Assembly: GCF_900090245.1 (NCBI RefSeq)
Contig: NZ_FMDN01000013.1
Coordinates: 1 to 64,000, forward strand
DNA length: 64,000 nt
Reading direction: 5' to 3'
DNA from: Micromonospora halophytica
Lineage (GTDB): Bacteria; Actinomycetota; Actinomycetes; Mycobacteriales; Micromonosporaceae
How positions within the stretch are numbered: position 1 is the first letter of the stretch; each line of letters opens with the position of its first letter. Positions 54,736 to 63,400 of the stretch are shown here, piece after piece. Below the pieces are notes generated by a model. That model was not told where the DNA came from, did not search any database, and was given only the letters and a program-made list of their open reading frames with translations. A program made the translations under genes and the position numbers.

Positions 54736-56289
54736 TCACCGTCCCAGGTCCGCTGCGAAGAAGTCGAGCAGGGGCTGTACGTGCCGGTCGGGCCGGCGCC
54801 ACTCGGCCAGCAGGTCCTCCAGCAGGTGCAGCTCCTCGACCAGTTCCCCACCCCGGTAGCGGCGCACCACCGGGTGGATGAAGGCGCTCTCCGCGGCCCG
54901 GTCGGGCTGCGGATGCCGCTCGATGGCGAACACGTCGGCGTACGCGTCGCGCCCCCAGCGCAGCGAGAACGTGTAGTAGTGGCGCTCGCCGCCGAACCGC
55001 GCCACCGCGTGGTCCTCGGGCAGGTCCTGGTAGTGGCGGGCGCCACCGGCGTCGGGGTCGACGACCAGCACGTCGCAGAGGAACTCGAACTGGGTCCACA
55101 GCGCGGAGCTCCAGTTGACCCGGTCCAGCACGACCCCGGTGAGCGCCTCGGGGTCCGCCTCCACCTTCTCGTACGGCAGCGGCGCGCCCTCGTACCGCTC
55201 GCGCAGCAGGGCGGTGAGCGTCCGCAGGTTGTATCGAAATCCGTCGATGAAGGCGGACGACGCCTTCTTGAAGTCGCGGTCCTGGGCGAGGGTGCCGGCG
55301 AAGTAGAGACCGTCGACGTCGACCGACTGCCAGTCCGGCCGGGTGGCCGGCAGCCGCCCGCCGGGCGCCATCCGGGGGCGGCAGCCCTCGGCGAAGACCG
55401 AGGTGTCCATGGCGAAGCCGGTGCAGCGCAGCACGGTCTCGTACTCCATCACCGCCGTCTCGCCGTCGGCGTGGGTGTAGGTCAGGTGCACCTCGTACCG
55501 GTCCCCCACCGGACGGATCTCGTCGACGACGCAGTCGAGCACCGAGTGCAGGGTCTTGAACTGGTAGCTGTCCAGGACCGCGCCGTGGTGACCACGCACG
55601 TCGCCGGGGTGCTTGGTGTTCCAGGCCAGCCGCAGCGGCCGGGGGCTGGCCAGATGGACCATGGCGGCGTGCCCGAGGATCGCCGAGGCGGTCTCGAACG
55701 CCGAGTTGCCCTTGCCGAGGATGAGCACCCGCCGGCCGGCGTAGTCGGCCGCGTCGGTGCTCATGTCCTCGTAACCGACGGCATGCTCGATCCCGGGCAC
55801 GTCCGGGATGTTGGGCCGGCCCCATCCGGCGGCCACCACGACGCAGTCGGCGTGCAGCAACCGGCCGCCGGCCTGCACGAAGAATCCGTCTTCGACCCTC
55901 TCGACCCGTTCCACGGCGGTGTCGTAACGGATGGCGAGCCGGTGGTGCCGGGCGAAGTCGCCCAGATAGCGGACCATGTCGTCGGCGGAGGGGAAGTATT
56001 CCCGGCTGTAGTCGGAGAACGGCAGCTCGGTCGGCTCGTGCAGCAACGAGTTCCAGTCCCAGCGGAGCCGGATCTCCGGGTCGGTGCTCGTCGAATGCAC
56101 CTTGTTCAGGGAGATCAGTCGCCGGTGCCGGGGAAACCGGCGGAAGAACTCGCCGGGCCCGGTCGCGCGTTCCAGCGTCAGATAGTCGCTGCCGGCCTGC
56201 TGCAGGTAGTAGCTCAGCTGAAGGCCGGCCGGACCGGCACCGATGATGAGGTAACGGTGGTGCTCGGTTCCTGGTGGCAGTTCGGTCAT
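54736..56289 (-). CDS. FOXRED2-like two-dinucleotide-domain flavoprotein monooxygenase
   Basis: Protein of 517 aa. FAD motif GAGPAGLQLSYYLQQAG (about 17-33) and a second Rossmann motif GKGNSAFETASAI (about 195-207) for NAD(P)H, with the link region CVVVAAGWGRPNIPDVPG and the late ATG-like CTGFAMDTSVF and GLYFAGTLAQDRDFKKASSAFIDGFRYN. The domain order fits flavin-containing or N-hydroxylating monooxygenases and FOXRED2. A C-terminal extension (about 400-517, RHYYTFSLRWGRDAYADVFAIERHPQ) is typical of the FOXRED2-like branch. It probably oxygenates an amine, thioether or carbonyl. It may be an enediyne-locus gene, since it begins the block that precedes unbV, but it could equally be a border gene. 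Confidence 0.88.
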   Translation of the reverse strand: MTELPPGTEHHRYLIIGAGPAGLQLSYYLQQAGSDYLTLERATGPGEFFRRFPRHRRLISLNKVHSTSTDPEIRLRWDWNSLLHEPTELPFSDYSREYFPSADDMVRYLGDFARHHRLAIRYDTAVERVERVEDGFFVQAGGRLLHADCVVVAAGWGRPNIPDVPGIEHAVGYEDMSTDAADYAGRRVLILGKGNSAFETASAILGHAAMVHLASPRPLRLAWNTKHPGDVRGHHGAVLDSYQFKTLHSVLDCVVDEIRPVGDRYEVHLTYTHADGETAVMEYETVLRCTGFAMDTSVFAEGCRPRMAPGGRLPATRPDWQSVDVDGLYFAGTLAQDRDFKKASSAFIDGFRYNLRTLTALLRERYEGAPLPYEKVEADPEALTGVVLDRVNWSSALWTQFEFLCDVLVVDPDAGGARHYQDLPEDHAVARFGGERHYYTFSLRWGRDAYADVFAIERHPQPDRAAESAFIHPVVRRYRGGELVEELHLLEDLLAEWRRPDRHVQPLLDFFAADLGR

Positions 56290-56335
56290 GGATACTCCCG
56301 CGTCGAGTACCCACGACCCTTGATGACAAATGCAC

Positions 56336-56344
56336 TTGAGTCAA
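56336..56344. promoter_or_regulatory. Candidate operator / -35 region upstream of the flavoprotein gene
   Basis: TTGAGTCAA, a 9-nt palindrome (TTGACTCAA on the coding strand), 47-55 nt before the flavoprotein ATG, inside an unusually AT-rich patch (56310-56360). MarR-type regulators bind repeats of this kind and TTGACT also fits a -35 box, but no good -10 is seen 17 nt on. Confidence 0.3.
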
Positions 56345-56413
56345 TACACAACTAGGTTGAAGGGTGGAGCCGAAGGACGGTGGCGCGAACCGGGAAATCA
56401 CTCCCGACGCGGA

Positions 56414-56454
56414 TCCGACCGCCCCGACGGGACAGGACCCGCGGGGCGGTCGGA
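56414..56454 (-). terminator. Terminator hairpin after the small lipocalin-like gene
   Basis: TCCGACCGCCCC/GGGGCGGTCGGA, a perfect 12-bp stem with a 17-nt loop, 7 nt downstream of the minus-strand stop at 56462. This separates that gene from the flavoprotein gene, so the two are probably independent transcripts. Confidence 0.7.
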
Positions 56455-56461
56455 CGACGAC

Positions 56462-56776
56462 TCAGGCGGGCTGGGCGGCCGTTTCGCGGTGACCGCTGAC
56501 CTTTGCGGCCGGCATCGGGCCGCCACGGGCGGTCCCGGTCATCTCGTCGCCGTCGACCACCACGTCGAAGACGAGGTCCATCCGCATGGGCTTCGTGATC
56601 GACTGGTACCACGACAGGCGGTCGCCCTCCAATCGGAGATCCTTGAGGGTGAGCGTCTCCTTCTCACCCCGCGAGATCCCCTGCAGAGCACCGTCCTTGG
56701 TGAACAGCTCCAACTCGGTGCGACGGGTGCCGAACGGCGTGGCGACGGCGACCTTCCAGAATCCCTCGACAGACAC
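56462..56776 (-). CDS. Small lipocalin-like beta-rich protein, unknown function
   Basis: Protein of 104 aa. GTG at 56776 (VSVEGFWKVAVATPFG) with GAGG 8 nt upstream. It consists of repeated short strands with the pattern of small beta-barrel proteins: GFWKVAVATPFGTRRTELELF, a G.L.G turn (DGALQGISRG), LRLEGDRLSWYQSITKPM, LVFDVVVDGDEMTGTARGG and a final VSGHRE. No signal peptide, cysteine or membrane segment. Proteins of this pattern often bind small hydrophobic molecules, but no function is assigned. It is a single-gene unit, with its own terminator downstream and a 573-nt region shared with unbV upstream. An apoprotein or carrier role for the enediyne is a speculative option; known enediyne apoproteins are secreted and this is not. 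Confidence 0.75.
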   Translation of the reverse strand: MSVEGFWKVAVATPFGTRRTELELFTKDGALQGISRGEKETLTLKDLRLEGDRLSWYQSITKPMRMDLVFDVVVDGDEMTGTARGGPMPAAKVSGHRETAAQPA

Positions 56777-57349
56777 GGCGGCTTCCTCTCTTTCCCGGGG
56801 ACCCGGGCGGCGATCGCCTGGACGGCGACGCCCGGGCGGCGCCTCGGGCAGCGCCGCCACCCAGGCTAGCCACGACACGGGCGACAGACGTTCGCCATAT
56901 TGCCGTCTTCGCCGGCGACCGGGTACACCGCACATCAATGCCGAGGAAAATCGGACCCAGCAGGCAAACCGTCAACCAAATGTCGACCAAAACCGCCGAC
57001 TGCCGCGGCACCGTCGGAGCAATGTGAAAGAAGCGCGGCCCGCAGCCATCGTCGCACGATGAACCCGGGCCAAATCCGGCCGCAGGACTCACTTTCCCCG
57101 CCCGCCGCAGGAGGAAGACCAGGTACGCCGAAATTGCTGACGCCGCGCTGACCGTGAAACGGCCGGACACCCACCCTCCGCCGGCCGAACCGTCGCGCCG
57201 GTGACATCCGACCACGCCAGGCGACACTCCCATCCTTTGCCGCGCACCTACTCCACTTCGACCGGGAGTCGTGCCGGTAATGCCGTCTGCCCTGTTCACG
57301 CCATCGGCTTCTGCGGAAGCCGATGGCTCTGTTGTAAGGAGACCGTACC
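56777..57349. promoter_or_regulatory. 573-nt divergent leader region between the lipocalin-like gene and unbV
   Basis: No convincing gene on either strand. It is less GC-rich than its surroundings (56880-57060 and 57215-57340 especially), as expected for promoters. It should carry the start sites of both the minus-strand small gene and the plus-strand enediyne operon. A perfect hairpin ends the region just before the unbV ribosome site. The UnbL gene that often precedes unbV is not here. Confidence 0.55.
57300..57327 (+). promoter_or_regulatory. Perfect leader hairpin immediately upstream of unbV
   Basis: GCCATCGGCTTC/GAAGCCGATGGC, a perfect 12-bp stem with loop TGCG, followed by TCTGTTGTAAGGAG. 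The stem ends 22 nt before the GTG start and 9 nt before the Shine-Dalgarno. The U-richer stretch TCTGTTGT after it would fit an attenuator-type terminator; otherwise it could control ribosome loading or RNA stability. Confidence 0.6.
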
Positions 57350-59320
57350 GTGCTGGGTCAACGCGCACGCTCGCTCAGTCCCGGAATAGTCGCGATTCTA
57401 CTCGCGGCCTCACTCTTTTTCATCATCGACAGCCGCGTTTCCGTCGCCGGCGCCGAGCAGGTCGCCCCACGGTACCGATTCACGGAACAGTCGATCGCCT
57501 ATCCGGACGGCTACGACCGACTGCCCAAGAAAACAATTCGCGACGTCAACCCGTCCTACTTCAAGATCCGGTCGTGGGTCTCGTCGGTCGGTGCGAGCAT
57601 CGCCCTCAACGACCTGACCGGCCACGGCCGGGCGAACAGTCTGTGCTTCGTGGACGTGCGCACCAACCAGGTGGTGGTCACCTACGCGCCCACCGCGCCG
57701 AAGGAGGACCAGTTCCCGCCGTTCATCCTCGACCCGGCACCGCTGCCGATCGACGACACCATGGCACCGATGGGCTGCGTACCCGGCGACTACAACGTCG
57801 ACGGGCGGATGGACATCATGGTCACCTACTGGGGCCGGGTGCCGATCCTGTTCCTGCAGAAGGCCGGCTCGACCACGCTCTCCAACGGCTCGTACCAGCG
57901 CCAGGAGCTGCTGCCGCAGAGCTCGCCCGACGGCCGTTACCACGGGCCCAAGTGGCACACCAACGCCGCGCTGGTCAGCGACCTCGACGGCGACGGCAAG
58001 CCGGACGTGGTGATCGGGAACTACTTCCCCGAGTCGGACGTGCTCGACACGCGGGGCCAGGACAACGTCGAGATGAACGACACCCTGTCCAGCGCCACCA
58101 ACGGCGGCGGCGACCACGTGCTGCGCTGGCACTCGGCGACCTCCGGCGACAACCCGTCGGTACGGTTCGTGCCGGAACGCGGCGCGATCCCGTTCGCCAA
58201 GAGCACCGGGTGGACGCTGGCCATCGCCGCGGCCGACCTCACCGGTCGGGGCCTGCCGGACCTCTACATCGCCAACGACTTCGGCCACGACCACCTGCTG
58301 CACAACCTCTCCACGCCCGGCCGGATCAGTTTCACGGCCGCGGTCGGCGAGCGCACACCCACCACGCCCAAGTCGTTCGTCCTCGGCGACGGCTCGTTCA
58401 AGGGCATGGGCATCGACTTCGGTGACCTGGACCGCAACGGCAGCTTCGACATGATGGTCTCCAACATCACCACGGCCTGGGGCCTGGAGGAGAGCAACTT
58501 CGTCTGGATCAACAAGGCCCGCGACGAGCGCGACATGCTCGCCAAGCTGGGCAAGGGTGTCGCCCCGTTCACCCAGCAGGCCCGGCCGATGGGCCTGGCC
58601 TGGAGCGGCTGGGGCTGGGACGTCAAGTTCGGCGACTTCCGCAACAGCGGTGACCTGGAGGTCGTCCAGACGCTCGGCTTCGTCAAGGGCGACATCGACC
58701 GGTGGCCGTGGCTGCAGGAGATGGCCATGATGAACGACGACCTGCTCTCCAACCCCGCCATGTGGCCGAACATGCAGCCCGGTGACGACGTCGCCGGCCG
58801 GCAGCCGCTGGCCTTCTTCGCCCGTACCGAGAGCGGCGAGTTCGCCAACATCACCGAACAGATCGGGCTGGACGCGCCGATCCCGACCCGCGGCATCGCC
58901 ACCGCGGACACCCGGGGCATCGGGGCGCTGGACCTCGCGGTGGCCCGGCAGTGGGGCCCGCCGGCGTTCTACGCCAACGAGTCGCCCGGCAAGGGCAACT
59001 TCCTGAACCTGCGGCTGCACCGCCCGGTGCCCGGCGCCGCGCCGGACCAGGCGGCCTGGACCCCGGCGTACGGCGCGACCGTCACGGTGACCACGCCGGA
59101 CGGACGCAAGCAGATCTCCCAGCTCGACGGCGGCAGCGGCCACGGCGGCAAGCGGAGCTTCGAGGTCCACTTCGGGCTGGGGGCCAGCAGCGGCCCGGTC
59201 ACCGTCGACCTGCGCTGGCGTGACCTCAACGGCCAGATGCACCGCACCAGCCAGCAGCTCACCGCCGGCACGCACACCCTCGTGCTGACCGACCGTGTCG
59301 AGGAGGTTCCGAACCGATGA
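57350..59320 (+). CDS. unbV: UnbV-type enediyne-cassette protein (FG-GAP repeats plus ASPIC/UnbV domain), secreted or anchored
   Basis: Protein of 656 aa. GTG at 57350 with AGGAG 8 nt upstream. A signal or uncleaved anchor (about residues 10-36, PGIVAILLAASLFFIIDSRV) sends the protein out of the cytoplasm. Then come FG-GAP/VCBS-type calcium-loop repeats: DLDGDGKPDVVIGNYF, DLTGRGLPDLYIANDFGHDH, DLDRNGSFDMMVSN and DFRNSGDLEVVQ, which predict a beta-propeller. The C-terminal part (about 555-645, LNLRLHRP to TAGTHTLVL with YGATVTVTTPDGRK and SFEVHFGLG) is the ASPIC/UnbV domain. UnbV is one of the conserved unknowns that accompany enediyne PKSs; its exact role is not established. It overlaps unbU by ATGA, so the two are translationally coupled. 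Confidence 0.93.
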   Translation: MLGQRARSLSPGIVAILLAASLFFIIDSRVSVAGAEQVAPRYRFTEQSIAYPDGYDRLPKKTIRDVNPSYFKIRSWVSSVGASIALNDLTGHGRANSLCFVDVRTNQVVVTYAPTAPKEDQFPPFILDPAPLPIDDTMAPMGCVPGDYNVDGRMDIMVTYWGRVPILFLQKAGSTTLSNGSYQRQELLPQSSPDGRYHGPKWHTNAALVSDLDGDGKPDVVIGNYFPESDVLDTRGQDNVEMNDTLSSATNGGGDHVLRWHSATSGDNPSVRFVPERGAIPFAKSTGWTLAIAAADLTGRGLPDLYIANDFGHDHLLHNLSTPGRISFTAAVGERTPTTPKSFVLGDGSFKGMGIDFGDLDRNGSFDMMVSNITTAWGLEESNFVWINKARDERDMLAKLGKGVAPFTQQARPMGLAWSGWGWDVKFGDFRNSGDLEVVQTLGFVKGDIDRWPWLQEMAMMNDDLLSNPAMWPNMQPGDDVAGRQPLAFFARTESGEFANITEQIGLDAPIPTRGIATADTRGIGALDLAVARQWGPPAFYANESPGKGNFLNLRLHRPVPGAAPDQAAWTPAYGATVTVTTPDGRKQISQLDGGSGHGGKRSFEVHFGLGASSGPVTVDLRWRDLNGQMHRTSQQLTAGTHTLVLTDRVEEVPNR

Positions 59321-60312
59321 CCACGATCGCCCCGCCGCCCGGTGTCGACACCGCGCCCGCGGCCCCCGTCGTCCCCGCCGCGACCAAGCCGGAGCCGGAC
59401 CGTCGCTACCTGGCCCTGCGCAACTTCGCCATCTCCATCAGCGTCTTCAACATCTTCGGCTACACCCTGCTCGGCTTCGAGCAGCCGTGGCTGTGGCCCA
59501 TCTTCGCGGTGCTCGTCGGCTACGCCGCCGAGATCGGCTTCGAACTGATCCGGGCCTGGTCCCGCAAGGAGGCACCACGCTTCCTCGGCGGCGGCGCCCG
59601 CCGGGTGTACGAGTTCCTGCTGCCCTCGCACATCACCGCGTTGGCCTGCAACATGCTGCTGTACGCCAACGACATGTTCCTGCCGATCGCCTTCGCCGTG
59701 ATCATCGGTGTGACCGGCAAGTACGTCCTCCAGGCGCCGGTCTACGGCCGGATGCGGCACTACATGAACCCGTCGAACTTCGGCATCACCATGGCGCTGG
59801 TCTGCTTCGGCTCGTGGATCTCCATCGCCCCGCCGTACGAGTTCACGGAGAACGCCAACACCTTCTTCCGGGTGATGATCCCGATCATCATCGTCACCGC
59901 CGGCACCGTGATCAACGCGCTGCTGACCCGCAAGGTCCCGCTGATCGTGGGCTGGCTCGGCGGCTTCGCCATCCAGGCGTTCCTCCGGCACTGGATCTGG
60001 GACGTCGCCCTCTTCTCGGCTCTCGGCGTGATGACGGGTGTGGCGTTCGTGCTCTTCACCAACTACATGATCACCGACCCCGGCACCACCCCGGTCAAGC
60101 CGATGAACCAGTTCATCTTCGGCTCCTCGGTGGCCATGGTCTACGGCGCGCTGATGGTGTTCAACGTCGTCTACACGCTCTTCTTCGCGGTCGTCGTGGT
60201 CTGCGGCGTACGCGGGCTCGGCTGGTGGGTGGCGCACCTGCGCAAGCGGTCCCGGGAGCGGGCCACCGCGCCCGCCGGACTGACTCTCGGCACACCCAGG
60301 AGCATCGCGTGA
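59317..60312 (+). CDS. unbU: UnbU-type enediyne-cassette membrane protein (NqrB/RnfD-like)
   Basis: Protein of 331 aa. The ATG overlaps the unbV stop (ATGA). About nine membrane segments follow a Pro/Ala-rich N-terminus (first near residues 38-54, FAISISVFNIFGYTLLG). HYMNPSNFGITMALV and TDPGTTPVKPMNQFIFGSSVAMVYG match positions conserved in the NqrB/RnfD family of redox-driven ion pumps; the TDPxTxP loop is shared, but a covalent-FMN site cannot be confirmed from it. UnbU is the conserved membrane partner usually lying directly before the enediyne PKS gene, as here (pksE starts 98 nt on). Its biochemical role is not known; electron transfer to UnbV or export are proposals. Confidence 0.93.
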   Translation: MTTIAPPPGVDTAPAAPVVPAATKPEPDRRYLALRNFAISISVFNIFGYTLLGFEQPWLWPIFAVLVGYAAEIGFELIRAWSRKEAPRFLGGGARRVYEFLLPSHITALACNMLLYANDMFLPIAFAVIIGVTGKYVLQAPVYGRMRHYMNPSNFGITMALVCFGSWISIAPPYEFTENANTFFRVMIPIIIVTAGTVINALLTRKVPLIVGWLGGFAIQAFLRHWIWDVALFSALGVMTGVAFVLFTNYMITDPGTTPVKPMNQFIFGSSVAMVYGALMVFNVVYTLFFAVVVVCGVRGLGWWVAHLRKRSRERATAPAGLTLGTPRSIA

Positions 60313-60409
60313 GCCGGCGGGACGGGACTCCCCGCGCCGGTGGACGCGGCGTTCCGGTCAACCAGGTCGACCCCGTCGCGGTGGTCGACGGACGAAGCGA
60401 GGAGCAGGC

Positions 60410-63400
60410 ATGAGCCAGCGCATCGCCGTCGTCGGGATCGCCTGCCGGTATCCCGACGCGGAGAACCCCAACCAGTTGTGGGAGAACGTGCTCACCGGCC
60501 GCCGGGCCTTCCGCCGGCTGCCCGACGAGCGGATGAACCACGAGGACTACTACTCCCCCGACCCTGCCGCGCCCGACCGGTTCTACTCGGCCAAGGCCGC
60601 GGTGATCGAGGGCTTCGAGTTCGACCGGGTCAGGTACCGGATCGCCGGAAGCACCTTCCGGTCCACCGACATGACGCACTGGCTGGCTCTGGACACGGTC
60701 GCCCGGGCGCTGGAGGACGCCGGGTTCCCCGACGGCGAAGGGCTTCCGACGGCCACCACCGGCGTGGTCATCGGCAACACCCTCACCGGTGAGTTCAGCC
60801 GGGCCAACCTGCTGCGACTGCGCTGGCCGTACGTGCGGCGGACGGTCGGGGCGGCGCTGCGCGAGCAGGGCTGGGACGACACCGCCGTCGGCGCCTTCCT
60901 CGACGAGTTGGAGCCGCGCTACAAGGCGCCGTTCCCGCCGATCGACGAGGACACCCTGGCCGGCGGCCTGGCCAACACCATCGCCGGCCGGGTCTGCAAC
61001 CACTTCGACTTCAAGGGTGGGGGCTACACCGTCGACGGCGCCTGCTCGTCGTCGCTGCTGTCGGTCGCCACCGCCTGCAACGCCCTGGCCAACGGCGAAC
61101 TCGACGCCGCCGTGGCCGGCGGGGTGGACCTGAGCATCGACCCGTTCGAGGTGATCGGCTTCGCCAAGACCGGCGCGCTGGCCACCGGGGAGATGCGGGT
61201 GTACGACCGCAACTCCAACGGGTTCTGGCCCGGTGAGGGCAGCGGCATGCTGGTGCTGATGCGCGACGAGGACGCCGTGGCGCGCGGGCTGCGCCGGCAC
61301 GCCGTCATCGCCGGCTGGGGCTACTCCTCCGACGGCAAGGGTGGCATCACCCGGCCCGAGGCCAGCGGCCACCGGCTGGCCATCCGGCGGGCGTACGAGC
61401 GGGCCGGCTTCGGCATCGACTCGGTGGCCTACCTGGAGGGGCACGGCACCGGTACCGCCGTCGGCGACGCCACCGAACTGCGGGCCTTCACCGAGGCCCG
61501 GCAGGAGGCCGACCCGGCCGGCGCGCCCGCCGCGATCAGCACCGTGAAGGGCAACTTCGGCCACACCAAGGCCGCCGCCGGCGTCGCCGGCCTGCTCAAG
61601 GCGATCCTCGCCGTCCGGCAGCAGGTCATCCCGCCGGCCACCGGGCACGTCGACACGCACCCGGTGATCGACGTGGAGCAGCCCGCGGTGCGGGTTCCCA
61701 GCACGGCGGAGCTGTGGCCGGCCGACAAGCCGATCCGGGCGGCCGTGTCCTCGATGGGATTCGGCGGCATCAACGCCCACGTGGTGATCGAGAGCGCGGA
61801 GAACAGCCGCCGGACCCGCATCGGGGCGGCGACGACCGCGCTGGTGCGCTCCCGGCAGGACACCGAGCTGCTGATGTTCGACGCGCGTACCCCGCAGGAG
61901 CTGGGCGCGCGGCTGTCGGAGCTGGCGCCGTGGGTCGGCCGGCTGTCGTACGCCGAACTCGGCGACCTGGCTGCCACCCTCGCCGGGCAGCTGGCCGACC
62001 GGCCGGTCCGGGCGGCGGTGGTCGTCGCCTCGCCCGAGCAGGCGCGCGAGCGCCTGGAGCGGCTCGTCGAGCTGGTCGGGGCCGGTGAGCAGCGGGTGAT
62101 CGACGCGGCCGGCGGCGTCTTCCTCGGCGCCACCGGTCCCGCCCCACGCATCGGGTTCCTCTTCCCCGGTCAGGGCGCCGGGAAGCGGGCCGACGGCGGC
62201 GCGCTGCGGCGCCGGTTCGAGGAGGTCGACGAGCTGTACCAGGCCCACCAGCCGCCGCCCGGCGCGGACCTGGTGGCCACGGCGGTGGCGCAGCCGCGCA
62301 TCGTGACCGCGTCGGTCGCCGGGCTGCGGGTGCTGTCGGCGCTCGGCGTCCGGGCCACCGGCGCCACCGGGCACAGCCTGGGCGAGCTGACCGCGCTGCA
62401 CTGGGCCGGCGCCATGGACGAGTCGACCCTGATCGCGACCGCCGGCGCGCGCGGACGGATCATGGCCGAGGCCAGCGCCGGGGACGGCACGATGGCCAGC
62501 ATCTCCGCCTCGCCCGAGGTGGTGCAGCCGCTGCTGGCCGGTACACCGGTGGTCATCGCCGGCTACAACAGCCCGCAGCAGACCGTGGTCTCCGGCCCGG
62601 TCGCGGCGGTGGAGCAGGTCGGCGCGCAGGCCGAGCGGGCCGGGCTGTTCTGGACCCGGATCGCGGTGTCGCACGCCTTCCACTCCGAGGCGGTCGCCCC
62701 GGCGGCGGTCGCATTCGCCGAGCACCTGCGCGGCCAGTCCTTCGCCCCGCTGACCGGCACGATGGTCTCCACGGTCACCGGCGACGTGCTGCCGGCCGAC
62801 ACCGACGTGCCCGACCTGCTGCGCCGGCAGGTGCTGGACCCGGTGCGCTTCACCCAGGCGGTACGCCGGCTGGCCGACGACGCCGACCTGCTGCTGGAGG
62901 TCGGTCCGGGTCGGGTGCTGCGCGGGCTGGCCACCGACATCGCCCCGGAGGTGCCGACGATCTCGCTGGAGACCGACAGCCTGTCGCTGGCGGGTCTGCT
63001 CAGCGCCGTCGGCGCGGCCTGGGCGGCGGGTGCGTCGGTGAACCACTCGGCGCTGTTCCAGGACCGGTTCACCCGGCCGCTGGAGCCGGGCCGACCGCTG
63101 AAGTTCTTCGCCAGCCCCGCCGAGTCGGCGCCGGCCGGTGACTTCGCGGTCGCCCGTACAGTGGAGGAGCCGACCGCCGGGGCGGCGTCGCCGGCCGGCG
63201 CGGCGGTCGTGGTCTCCGGCCCCGGCGCCACGGCCGACAGCCTGGAGCTGCTGCGCCGGCTCGCCGCAGAGCGGGCGGAGCTGCCGTTGGAGGCGGTGCG
63301 GCCGGACAGCCGGCCACTGGACGAACTGCACCTCAGCTCGATCACGGTGGGGCAGATCGTCAACCAGGCCGCCCGGGAGCTGAACGTGGCCGCCCCGACG

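Noticed and set aside
57410..59275. Long minus-strand open frame opposite unbV
   Set aside because: Antisense to a gene with clear FG-GAP and UnbV motifs; its own translation is compositionally biased and featureless.
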